In this document: positions 1-7,701 of the stretch, piece after piece
Numbering within the stretch: position 1 is the stretch's first letter
Layout of the letters: every line of letters starts with the position of its first letter
DNA from: CAYRIY01 sp964424335
GTDB taxonomy: Bacteria; Bacillota; Limnochordia; DTU080; RSA5
Length of the DNA: 40,465 bases
Direction: 5' to 3'
NCBI GenBank assembly: GCA_964424335.1
Contig: CAYRIY010000025.1
Coordinates: forward strand, 1 to 40,465
The notes under the pieces: generated by a model
Databases searched by the model: none
Told to the model about the DNA's origin: nothing
What the model saw: only the letters and a program-made list of their open reading frames with translations
Position numbers and translations under genes: made by a program

Positions 1-156
1 GTAGTTCCAATTGAAACCCCAGCCGGTAATCCCCTCGTCGGTGTCGATGCGCACGGCGACAAACTCGACGGAGTCGAGGCTGCTTTGGGAGTCGGTAATC
101 GTCCTCTGCTTCAGCGGCACGTCGAGGAGGTAGGTTTCAACGCCTGTGATCTTCAT
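1..156 (-). CDS. Enolase-superfamily (mandelate racemase/muconate lactonizing type) enzyme, N-terminal fragment
   Basis: The first 52 residues of a protein that continues beyond the left edge of the window. The segment starts MKITGVETYLLDVPL and contains VEFVAVRIDTDEGITGWG, which is the typical start of the N-terminal capping domain of mandelate racemase-like enolase-superfamily enzymes. Members usually dehydrate or epimerise sugar acids using Mg2+, but the catalytic barrel is outside the window, so the substrate cannot be assigned. The ATG at 156 has a GAGG Shine-Dalgarno sequence 8 bases upstream. It lies 56 bases downstream of the fucosidase gene on the same strand, so the two are probably co-transcribed. 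An acid-sugar dehydratase acting on an oxidised fucose product is an attractive but unproven reading. Confidence 0.8.
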   Translation of the reverse strand, partial: MKITGVETYLLDVPLKQRTITDSQSSLDSVEFVAVRIDTDEGITGWGFNWNY

Positions 157-212
157 ACGTGGATCCTCATTTCAATGTGGATATGGAAAGGATAATCTCA
201 GGTAAACGTCTG

Positions 213-1922
213 CTACTTGGCGCTGAGCGAGACTGACCGCACCTTGAGCGCAGTTTGGCTACTCGCATCCGGCACGATCGACAGCGCGTAGCGTCCAGGG
301 TCGGGCAAGCGGACGCTTCCCAAAGCGAGCTCCTGAAACTCTCCGGCGCCGCCCGTGCTCGTCGCACTGACTTCAAGGCGCTCGATCCGCCCCGCGTCCT
401 CCTTGTGAATTTCGACGACGAACCGTGTGTCGGCGGGCGCTGCCACCTTGGCCTTCGCCTCGAAACTTCCCGGCTTGTCGATCGAAAACAGCCACTCGGC
501 TTTGTCGTCCGTCCCGCTCCTCCAGGCCAGATTGAGCTCTTTGCCCACCGATTCGACGCGAATGCGCTCGCCCAAAAACTCGGCATCGTCGGGACCAAAA
601 GAGAGATCGCCGCTTGGGCCTTGCTCCAAATAAAACGGCAATGCCTCAGGTTTTCCGCTTATTTTGAGCACGACCACCGAGTCGATCGGATCGGGAGCCT
701 CGCCGCTCAACCGGATCGACAAGCCTCTTTCGCCTGCCGCCACGTCAAACGTGCGGCTTGCATCCTCGAGGAGCGAGGCGCTGATCGGCTGGTTGGCGAT
801 CGGCAGGTCGATCGAGCCGCCCGCCGGCCAATCAAAGACGTGCAGGTAGAGTGTGGAGACGTCATCTCCCGCCTTGGTCGTCACGCGGCCCCACTTAGGG
901 CGTCGAACGGGGCTCGCGGTCGTTCCGTACAAGGACTCCCCGTTCTTTTCCATCCATCGACCCACCGCTTGCAGACGCTCGATCGACGGCTCCGGGATTG
1001 TGCCTTGGGCGGTCGGACCTACGTTCAACAGGTAGTTGCCGCCTTTTGAGACGATGTCCACCAAGTTTTGAATCAACGTTTCGGCGCTTTTCCAATCGTG
1101 GTCGTAACTCTTATAACCCCAGGTGCCGTTCATCGTCATGCAGGTTTCCCAGTCGTAGTCGAGACCCGTGGCCGGGATGTACTGCTCCGGGGTGGAAAAA
1201 TCGCCTTTATATCCCCCGCCCAGGCGGTTGTTGGTGATGATGCCCGGCGCGAGCTCCTCCACGACGCGCCAGAGCCGCTCGGCCCGCTCCGGCGTCATGA
1301 GGTATGGCGTATCCCACCAAAGGACGTCCGGCCGGTATTTGCTCAAAATCTCACGAAGCTGCGGAATGGCGATCTCATCGAGGTATTGGTCAAAGCTGCC
1401 CTTGTGCTCCTCGCTCCATCCCTCGCCGTCCTCTATGCCGGACTTGGCTCCCCCGGGATGCACCCAGTCCTGCGCCTGTGAATAGTAGAGGCCAAACTTG
1501 AGCCCATGCCGGCGCGCAGCCTCCGCAAGCGGAGCGATCAAATCCTTGCCGTACGGCGTGGCGTCGACCACGTCCCAATCGGTTACGTTGGAGTCGTACA
1601 GCGCAAAGCCGTCGTGGTGCTTGGAGGTGATGACGATGTACTTCATCCCGGCCTCTTTGGCAAGGCGCGCCCACGCCTCCGGATCGTACGCTACAGGGTT
1701 AAACTCCTTGGAGTAGGCCTTGTACTCCGAGACCGGAATCTCTGCCCGGCGCATGATCCATTCACCGATCCCGTCGATCTGCTGCCCCCGGTACATCCCT
1801 GCGGGCACCGCATACACGCCCCAGTGGATAAAGAGGCCAAACTTCGCCTCGCGCCACCAGGCCATGCGCGCCGCTCGTTCGTCCGCTCGATGGTCTGCGT
1901 TTTCGATTGGCTCGATGCTCAT
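213..1922 (-). CDS. Alpha-L-fucosidase, glycoside hydrolase family 29
   Basis: A retaining GH29 exo-fucosidase that would release L-fucose from oligosaccharides. Residues about 20-340 form the catalytic barrel, with the family signatures FGLFIHWGVYAVPAG, SKHHDGF (fucose-binding histidines) and PDVLWWDTPY. The Asp of this last motif, about residue 204, aligns with the catalytic nucleophile. A beta domain follows at about 345-425, and an additional beta-sandwich, CBM-like module occupies the last 140 or so residues. There is no signal peptide, so the enzyme is likely cytoplasmic and acts on imported oligosaccharides. A TTG at 1934 could also start the frame, but the GGAG touches it; the ATG at 1922 sits about 12 bases from that GGAG and is preferred. 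It follows the GntR regulator on the same strand. Confidence 0.92.
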   Translation of the reverse strand: MSIEPIENADHRADERAARMAWWREAKFGLFIHWGVYAVPAGMYRGQQIDGIGEWIMRRAEIPVSEYKAYSKEFNPVAYDPEAWARLAKEAGMKYIVITSKHHDGFALYDSNVTDWDVVDATPYGKDLIAPLAEAARRHGLKFGLYYSQAQDWVHPGGAKSGIEDGEGWSEEHKGSFDQYLDEIAIPQLREILSKYRPDVLWWDTPYLMTPERAERLWRVVEELAPGIITNNRLGGGYKGDFSTPEQYIPATGLDYDWETCMTMNGTWGYKSYDHDWKSAETLIQNLVDIVSKGGNYLLNVGPTAQGTIPEPSIERLQAVGRWMEKNGESLYGTTASPVRRPKWGRVTTKAGDDVSTLYLHVFDWPAGGSIDLPIANQPISASLLEDASRTFDVAAGERGLSIRLSGEAPDPIDSVVVLKISGKPEALPFYLEQGPSGDLSFGPDDAEFLGERIRVESVGKELNLAWRSGTDDKAEWLFSIDKPGSFEAKAKVAAPADTRFVVEIHKEDAGRIERLEVSATSTGGAGEFQELALGSVRLPDPGRYALSIVPDASSQTALKVRSVSLSAK

Positions 1923-1974
1923 TTTCCCATCCAACTCCCCTCGCGCTCTGTCGTGCCAAACTGGAATGTTAGTT

Positions 1975-1992
1975 GTGATATTTGAATTTCAC
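1975..1992. promoter_or_regulatory. Imperfect palindrome, candidate GntR operator
   Basis: GTGATATTTGAATTTCAC is an 18-bp dyad with seven of nine base pairs matched. It lies in the 114-bp gap between the GntR-family regulator and the fucosidase gene, about 50 bases upstream of the fucosidase start. Its position suggests that the adjacent FadR-subfamily regulator binds here, but I know of no consensus that proves this. Confidence 0.4.
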
Positions 1993-2036
1993 CTTCCCCG
2001 AGCTCGAGCGAATCTCCTGCTACGCTGGGCGGGAGG

Positions 2037-2714
2037 TCAGGACCAAAACGCGGATTGCCTCTCCACGCTCTCTTTGAGCGTCGTAAACGTGCTCCAAATG
2101 TGGTCCCGCATTCGCGTTGCCGCGAGCTCCGGATCGGCGGCGTCGATTGCATCGGCGATCCCGATGTGTTCACTCGTGCTCTCTTTGACTCGAAAGGGTG
2201 AAAAGCGCAAGGCCCAGTACCTCGCCCGCATCAGCGCAGGATTGAGGATGTTTAGAAACTCACCGAGTTTGGCATTGCCCGCCAATTCCGCCAAGTGGTT
2301 GTGAAATGCTTGATCTGCCTGCAAAAACCCGTCGGCGTCCCCGGCCTCTCCCGCTTCGTGCTGCGCATCGATGAGCCGGCGCAACTTGGCGGTGCTCTGT
2401 CCGCTCCTTGCCACTCGGCGCGCAGACCAGACCTCCAGCACTTCACGCATCTCCGTCGCCTCTTTGAGGTCCTCGGCATCGATCCCCGCCACCACGGTGC
2501 CGCTTTGAGGCACGCTGCGGACAAATCCGAGCGACTCGAGCCGTTTGAGCGCCTCTCGGACGGGCGTGCGGCTCACGCCGAGCGTTTGGGAAAGCGCGTT
2601 GGTCGAGATCACCTGCCCCGGCGTCAGCTCGAGTTTGACGATTGCGTCCAAAATCGCATGATATGCAAACTCCGCCCGGGAGATTGGACTCTTCTTCTCC
2701 TTCACATTGCTCAA
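2037..2714 (-). CDS. GntR-family transcriptional regulator, FadR/FCD subfamily
   Basis: A 225-residue regulator. Residues about 10-78 form the winged helix-turn-helix (ISTNALSQTLGVSRTPVREALKRLESLGFV). The rest is an all-helical FCD ligand domain with the likely metal-binding residues in QADQAFHNHLAELAGN and the later histidines in EHIGIADAI and RDHIWSTF. FCD regulators usually sense organic or sugar acids. The start is a TTG (2714) with a GAGG 10 bases upstream; the nearby ATG is out of frame. The start overlaps the stop of the upstream sucraseferredoxin-like gene as TTGA, so the two are translationally coupled. Probable role: repressor of the fucosidase/enolase-superfamily genes downstream. 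The effector is unknown. Confidence 0.9.
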   Translation of the reverse strand: MSNVKEKKSPISRAEFAYHAILDAIVKLELTPGQVISTNALSQTLGVSRTPVREALKRLESLGFVRSVPQSGTVVAGIDAEDLKEATEMREVLEVWSARRVARSGQSTAKLRRLIDAQHEAGEAGDADGFLQADQAFHNHLAELAGNAKLGEFLNILNPALMRARYWALRFSPFRVKESTSEHIGIADAIDAADPELAATRMRDHIWSTFTTLKESVERQSAFWS

Positions 2715-3646
2715 GCCCTGATCGCCTCGGTCACTTGAACGAGATCCGCAACCGAATACTGGTCAAACTCAGACGGCTCCTCATCGCCGCAGCTTCCGAT
2801 TCCGACCACGCGGCGCTCTCGCACGACCACGGCTTCAAACACAGGCCCTGGACCCCCGCCCGGCCTCAAGTACTCGAGTCGCACGCTGGTCCGCACGCCG
2901 TTCGCATCCACGATCTCAGCGCCGCCCTTACACGGAAGGCCCGCGAGGTCCCAACCAAAGCGCGTGAGGACTTCGCGCTCTGCCACTTGCTCAGCAGGCG
3001 TCCGCAGGCCTGCCCACCCGCGGTAATGGGTTCGCACCACGTCCGCTCTAATGTTGCGATCGATCAGCAACTCGAGAAGATCCGGCGTGACGCGGCCCCA
3101 ATAGCGCATTTCGGGGAGTTCGAGCAACGTCGGTGCAAAGCGGTGTCCGCCCAAGTGACTCGCCCGCCACACCCGCAGCTCTTTGCCGATCGATTTCGCC
3201 CGTTCGCGCAAGGCGTTATATACGCCGACGCCCAAGCTGCCGCAACACGCATCGCGGGACCCGTGGGTGCATACGAGGATGTCCCGAGCGCTCGTCTCCG
3301 CTTGGCGATACTGGTCGAGGCTTTCGGGGAGCTGGTCCGACAAGATCAGCGCTTGTACGGCAGCCGCTACATGCGCTTCGGGGATCAAGTACTCTTCCTT
3401 TGCAAAGCGTGCAAAGGCCCCGGCCGGCCTCACGAGATGGATGAGACGTCGGTGTCCGGGAAGTGAATAGGCAGAGTCCGGGACGACGCCTTGCACGCGC
3501 ACGCCGAAGCTCTTGGCCTCCGCCTCCTTTGCCATCCGACCAAGCTCCGGCGGAAAGCAAGCGCTTTCTGCGACATTCGCCTTCCAAGGCAGCGGCGTCT
3601 CGACGACGATATATCGATCCCAGCGGCCGGTGGCCGTGCCGATCAT
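2711..3646 (-). CDS. Sucraseferredoxin-like (Apd1-type) thioredoxin-like [2Fe-2S] protein
   Basis: A 311-residue member of the sucraseferredoxin-like family. The second half carries the family motifs CTHGSRDACCG (Cys126, Cys134/135) and HLGGHRFA (His164, His168). In the characterised eukaryotic Apd1 proteins two Cys and two His ligate a [2Fe-2S] cluster; the same pattern is visible here, so a redox-active Fe-S protein is inferred. The N-terminal half (residues about 10-120) is the typical upstream domain. No signal peptide or membrane segment is visible. It is the first gene of the minus-strand cluster, and its stop overlaps the GntR start by TTGA. What reaction it supports in a fucose/acid-sugar cluster is unknown. 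Confidence 0.85.
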   Translation of the reverse strand: MIGTATGRWDRYIVVETPLPWKANVAESACFPPELGRMAKEAEAKSFGVRVQGVVPDSAYSLPGHRRLIHLVRPAGAFARFAKEEYLIPEAHVAAAVQALILSDQLPESLDQYRQAETSARDILVCTHGSRDACCGSLGVGVYNALRERAKSIGKELRVWRASHLGGHRFAPTLLELPEMRYWGRVTPDLLELLIDRNIRADVVRTHYRGWAGLRTPAEQVAEREVLTRFGWDLAGLPCKGGAEIVDANGVRTSVRLEYLRPGGGPGPVFEAVVVRERRVVGIGSCGDEEPSEFDQYSVADLVQVTEAIRA

Positions 3647-3965
3647 ATCTTCGTGGTTGGTCTGCGATACGAGTGAACAACGCTCGTGCTTCGCGACGTT
3701 GTGGACTTGCGAAATACTACCCAGGATACTCAGCGCCTTCTCATTTGAAATGGATCTTAAACCTCATTCGACTTCGACATGTCGGTACGATGGCTCCTTC
3801 TCTCAAGGCGCCACGCCAGGCGCTGCTCAAATGCGCGCCGCGTGGGCGTTCGATAGGGCCCTCGTGGAACGCCCCGCCAATTGGAAGGAATTTCTACCCC
3901 AAAGCGGTAACGTCGTTCAAACAGTATATTACTACTAATCTATTTTTAATAGGGAGGCCATGACC
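3647..3965. other. Divergent intergenic region
   Basis: About 320 bases between the sucraseferredoxin-like gene (minus) and the sugar-binding protein (plus). It must contain promoters for both. The last 45 bases before the plus gene are AT-rich (around 3918-3950), as expected near a promoter, but I see no convincing -35/-10 pair, no clear operator palindrome and no small gene. Confidence 0.5.
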
Positions 3966-5240
3966 ATGAACCTCAAATTGCGCACGGTCTTGTCGGCCAT
4001 GCTCGGCGCGCTCTTGTCGCTTGCCCTAGTAGGCATGGGAACGGCGCAAACCGTCACCGTGACCATGATCGAATTCGTTCGTCCGGAGGAGGCCCAGTGG
4101 CAGCGCGAGGTCGTGCGCCGCTTTCACGAGTCGCAAGACCGTATTCGGGTCGAGCTCGTGAGCACGGCGGGAAGCAATTTGGTCGACAAGATGCTCAGCA
4201 TGCTCGCATCCGGCACACCCCTCGACATCGGGTATCACGATCCACCAATCGTGCTCGATTGGGCCAATTCCGGGATCGTGAAAAACCTCGAACCGTATTT
4301 TGTGCGGGACGGCGAATTTGCCGAGGCCTTCTTTCCCCAGCTTTTCGAGATGGCGACCATCGACGGCAATCGGTACGGCGTCCCGATGGACTTCCAGCTC
4401 GCAAGCTTTTTCTACAGCACCGACCGTTTCCAAGAGGCGGGCGTCGCCGAGCCGACCGAGGGAATCTCGTGGGACGAAATCCTCGAAATGGGCCCCAAGT
4501 TTGTGCGCGATCTCGACCAAGACGGCACGGCCGATCGCTGGGCGGTCCAATTCCCCAGATGGCTTTATTGGTGGACCGTGCTTTGGGGATTTGGCGCTGA
4601 GTTCTTCGACGATCCCATGAGCCCGACGCGATTTACCGGCGATTCGCCCGAGATGAGGGCGGGCCTTGAGTTTTACTACTCCGCCATCCACGAATCGGGC
4701 GTCATGGCGCCCCGCCAGGTAAACGGGGTCTCCGCTGCTGAAATCCTCTCAAACGAGCGGGTGGCAATGGCTGTCGACGGGTCGCTGCGCGTGCAAAACT
4801 TCCTCCTCTTGCAGCCTGACGGCGGATGGGACGCAGCGCCGATGCCCGCGGGACCGGCCGGCAACCCGTCGGTCATCAATGGCCTCACGTGGTTTGTGTT
4901 TGAAGACGCCTCTCACCCCGACGAGGCGTGGGAGCTGCTCAAGTTTTTCAGCTCCGAGTCGGCCCTGCGCCTGTCGTACGAAATGCGCGGCATCCTTGTC
5001 CCCCACCGTGACGTGGCCCTGGAGTGGAGCGCATCGCCGGGTCTTCCTCGCAATAAGCATGGCATCTTGGGGGCGCTCGACCAGGCAAGGCCCTGGCCCA
5101 TCGCATCCGCCTCGGGAAGCGAAGCAAACGCGGCCATCGTGGCAGGCATCAACGCAGTCGTCGACGGCGCTCAGTCCATCCCCCAGGTGATCGAAAACTG
5201 GCGCACCTCACTCAACAATTGGCTCGCGAGTCGCATGTGA
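3966..5240 (+). CDS. ABC transporter sugar-binding protein, family 1 (orphan)
   Basis: A 424-residue periplasmic/extracellular solute-binding protein of the family-1 carbohydrate type. The N-terminus is a classical signal peptide (a hydrophobic run ending near GMGTAQ, cleavage around residue 27) without a lipobox cysteine. The mature part has the usual two-lobe pattern: VTMIEFVRPEEAQWQREVV, LASGTPLDIGYHDPP, then RYGVPMDFQLASFFYSTDRF and late WELLKFFSSESALRLSYEMRGILVP. GGGAGG at 3952-3957 is 2 bases from the ATG at 3960 but 8 from the ATG at 3966, so 3966 is the better start. No permease or ATPase gene is adjacent. It is divergent from the fucosidase cluster, so it may deliver substrates for it; the ligand is unknown. 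Confidence 0.92.
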   Translation: MNLKLRTVLSAMLGALLSLALVGMGTAQTVTVTMIEFVRPEEAQWQREVVRRFHESQDRIRVELVSTAGSNLVDKMLSMLASGTPLDIGYHDPPIVLDWANSGIVKNLEPYFVRDGEFAEAFFPQLFEMATIDGNRYGVPMDFQLASFFYSTDRFQEAGVAEPTEGISWDEILEMGPKFVRDLDQDGTADRWAVQFPRWLYWWTVLWGFGAEFFDDPMSPTRFTGDSPEMRAGLEFYYSAIHESGVMAPRQVNGVSAAEILSNERVAMAVDGSLRVQNFLLLQPDGGWDAAPMPAGPAGNPSVINGLTWFVFEDASHPDEAWELLKFFSSESALRLSYEMRGILVPHRDVALEWSASPGLPRNKHGILGALDQARPWPIASASGSEANAAIVAGINAVVDGAQSIPQVIENWRTSLNNWLASRM

Positions 5241-5267
5241 CGTCGCATCGAGGACGCGAGGCGCCGG

Positions 5268-5861
5268 TCAGTTGCACACGCCGGCGAGCGACCTAACCAG
5301 TGCAGCTCTTTGCACTGGGCCCAGCGACTCGGACTCGGCGTAGGCGTAGATCGCTCGGCTCATCGTCTGGGCACAAGTTGCCTGAGCCCGTATGTGCGCC
5401 ACCCGAGCCAACCCTTCGAGCAGCTCCGTCTGGAGTCGATCGAGCGCAGGCCTCACCTCGGTCGCGAGGTCGGGGACCGGCCCACCCGGGAGGTCCCCGC
5501 TTACCGCCCAATCGGCGAGGAGCGAAAACTGGATCCACTTGTTCGCTTCGATTTGGTGCACGAAAAACTGACGGGCATCGTCAGCCTGCAGGCCGTAGGA
5601 CGCAGAAAGCGCGTGTGCCGCAGCCAAGACCGCTTGCTCCCGCTCGATGTCCTCGACGGCGACACCGTGCACCGCCTTGTAGTGCGCAACCTTTTCCGCG
5701 GTGGCAAGGCGCGCCTTCGAAGCTTTGATCAAGCCGACTAGCGCGTCTTCCTCTGCTGCGGCCACAGTGTGTACGGCCGGCATCAACATGCCGGCGAGCA
5801 CGAGCGCCCATGCCACAACCATAACGCTCCACGTATTCCGAACGAATGCGATCCTTGTCAA
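5268..5861 (-). CDS. Exported chorismate mutase, AroQ gamma class
   Basis: A 197-residue protein that would convert chorismate to prephenate outside the cytoplasm. The N-terminal 39 or so residues are a signal peptide (a hydrophobic core followed by TVAAAEED). The mature part aligns by eye with the secreted Mycobacterium enzyme Rv1885c: RLATAEKVAHYKA, FFVHQIEANKWIQFSLLADW, and two late cysteines (CAQTMSRA and the final VCN) matching its disulfide pair. The open frame runs on upstream to 6095, but a TTG at 5861 has a GGAGG 7 bases before it and gives exactly a signal peptide, so I choose it. It is convergent with the sugar-binding gene. Why this organism needs an exported mutase is unclear. 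Confidence 0.87.
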   Translation of the reverse strand: MTRIAFVRNTWSVMVVAWALVLAGMLMPAVHTVAAAEEDALVGLIKASKARLATAEKVAHYKAVHGVAVEDIEREQAVLAAAHALSASYGLQADDARQFFVHQIEANKWIQFSLLADWAVSGDLPGGPVPDLATEVRPALDRLQTELLEGLARVAHIRAQATCAQTMSRAIYAYAESESLGPVQRAALVRSLAGVCN

Positions 5862-6124
5862 TGCAATTCCTCCAAGCGGCCTAATCGACTCAAAAGCGAT
5901 GGAGCGCGTCGAAGGGTCGGGCATCCATCGATGCGGACCAGCGAGCAGACGGGCAAAGATCGGAATACTATTTGATCCGAGCAAGCCATTTCCTCCAGTA
6001 GTGCGTAGACTATGGCAAAACATAAATCGCTCCTCGTTGCTGTTAGACCTGGGAGGCATCTTTCTTGAACCAGCGAATACTCGGTGCAACCACATCCGCG
6101 CTGCGAGGGGTATGACGTCAATCC

Positions 6125-7687
6125 ATGGACGAGGCCGAGAAGCGATACGGTCTGATGCAGCTCGAACTTAAAGACAAGGAGCTTTTTGACCAAGCGTTTT
6201 CCTGCTTGAACGCCCCGGTTTCCGACTACACCTTTGCGAACACCTTCATCTGGCGAGAAGCCCTCAAAATGACTTGGGCCTATATCGAAGGGCACCTGTG
6301 CGTCTTTACCGAGGTCGAAGGGGATCTGCGCATGGCGCTTCCCCCGATCGGCGAGGGCGACCTCGAGCGCTGCCTCAAAACGTGTTACGAGATCATGGAT
6401 GACTACAACGCCCGCGTCGCCGACACGTCACACAGCGTGATCGAGTGCGTCAGCGACGAACTGCTCGAGCGGTACACCGCCCTTGGGTTTACCCCGGTTC
6501 CGACCGGCGGCGACTACGTCTATAGCACTCAAAAGATGATCGACCTCGCCGGCGGGGAGTACAAAAGCAAGCGCCAGGCGCGTTCGAAGTTCGTCCGGGA
6601 GCACAACGCCCGAACGGCCCCGATGAGCCAAGAGGATGTGCTCGAGTGCAAGCGGCTCTTGAGGAGCTGGCAAGCGCGCGGGGATGCCCACGCCCAAAGT
6701 GACGACCCGTTTCGAAAGGAAGCCGAAGCGCTGCGGCGGATGGACTTCATGGCGACCGAGCTGGCTTTGGATGCCATCGATTCGCTGGGCCTTGAGGGAA
6801 TGACGCTTTGGGCCGAGGACCGCCTCGTCGGTTTCACGTTAGGAGAACGGCTCGGTCCCCACCAGTCGAGCATCTTGATCGAGAAGACGGACCTCGAGTT
6901 GGACGGCTCTGCGCAGTACATCTTCAGCGAGTTTTGCAGGCAGTATTGGTCCGAGTTGCCCGAGTGCAACGTGGGCGACGACTGGGGCATCCCGAGCCTG
7001 CGGTGGACAAAGATGAGCTATCGGCCGATCCGGCTGATGGGAAAGTACTCCGTCCTCCCCGACAGGTCGCGCCTTTTCGGCTGGACGCCCTCGCAAGACC
7101 ATGTCCCTCTTTTGATCACCGAGGCGAACCCTCGTCACATGACCTCCGCCGGCGTTCCCGGCGCCGCAACGTCCCATCTTGCTTTAGACATCGGACCTGC
7201 GCGCCCGGACGAATTCGGCGCGCTGGCCGGCCTCGAAGAGCGAGTGTTTGGCAAGGAGCAGGCGATAAGCAAGCGGCAAATGCGCCACATCTTGGGGTCG
7301 GGCAGGTCGATCGTCGCCGTGGCCCGAACGCCTGAGGGGCGGGTTGTCGGCTGGGCGATCGTGCTGCTGCGTCGGCATAAGCGCAGCCAAACGGCCCGCT
7401 TGTACAGCCTCGCGGTCGACCCGGATTTCCGGGGCAAGGGACTGGGCCATCAGCTCGCGGAGCACGTGCTCGACAAGGTCGAAGAAAAGGGGATCACCCG
7501 CTGCTTTCTCGAAGTCGCGGACGACAACGAACGTGCGCGTCGACTCTACGAACGCCTCGGGTTTGTGCCTGTGACAACGCTCCCCAACTACTACGGTGAA
7601 GGACGTCACGGCCAGCGGATGCTTCGCGTCGCCCGCGCCGGTCGGGAGGCGGCCCTTGCGCTCTCCCGACCCGTGGGATTGGTGTAG
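6125..7687 (+). CDS. DUF2156 / GNAT acetyltransferase fusion protein
   Basis: A 520-residue fusion. Residues about 5-300 match the DUF2156 fold, related to the C-terminal aminoacyl-transferase domain of phosphatidylglycerol lysyltransferase (SDYTFANTFIWREA, KSKRQARSKFVREH). After a linker, residues about 350-510 form a RimI-like GNAT domain with the acetyl-CoA loop DPDFRGKGLGHQLAEH and the ending ARRLYERLGFVPV. DUF2156 proteins are often stand-alone, so the C-terminal acetyltransferase is an added module. There are no membrane helices, unlike full-length MprF. An in-frame stop just upstream of 6125 fixes this ATG as the earliest possible start; the GAGGGG lies 14 bases away, which is long. 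Both domains transfer acyl groups, but the substrates are unknown. Confidence 0.85.
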   Translation: MDEAEKRYGLMQLELKDKELFDQAFSCLNAPVSDYTFANTFIWREALKMTWAYIEGHLCVFTEVEGDLRMALPPIGEGDLERCLKTCYEIMDDYNARVADTSHSVIECVSDELLERYTALGFTPVPTGGDYVYSTQKMIDLAGGEYKSKRQARSKFVREHNARTAPMSQEDVLECKRLLRSWQARGDAHAQSDDPFRKEAEALRRMDFMATELALDAIDSLGLEGMTLWAEDRLVGFTLGERLGPHQSSILIEKTDLELDGSAQYIFSEFCRQYWSELPECNVGDDWGIPSLRWTKMSYRPIRLMGKYSVLPDRSRLFGWTPSQDHVPLLITEANPRHMTSAGVPGAATSHLALDIGPARPDEFGALAGLEERVFGKEQAISKRQMRHILGSGRSIVAVARTPEGRVVGWAIVLLRRHKRSQTARLYSLAVDPDFRGKGLGHQLAEHVLDKVEEKGITRCFLEVADDNERARRLYERLGFVPVTTLPNYYGEGRHGQRMLRVARAGREAALALSRPVGLV

Positions 7688-7701
7688 GAGCTCAGGATCG
7701 C

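Noticed and set aside
255..1049. Long plus-strand frame over the fucosidase
   Set aside because: It is a shadow of the GH29 gene: compositionally Arg-rich, no recognisable domain, no Shine-Dalgarno.
5262..5286. CGCCGG/CCGGCG inverted repeat between the sugar-binding protein and chorismate mutase genes
   Set aside because: Only 6-bp arms, no T-run, and it overlaps the chorismate mutase coding end; not enough to call a terminator.
5862..6095. Upstream extension of the chorismate mutase frame
   Set aside because: It would bury the signal peptide, and the TTG at 5861 has a perfect Shine-Dalgarno. The stretch is treated as part of the divergent intergenic region, in which I saw no other gene.
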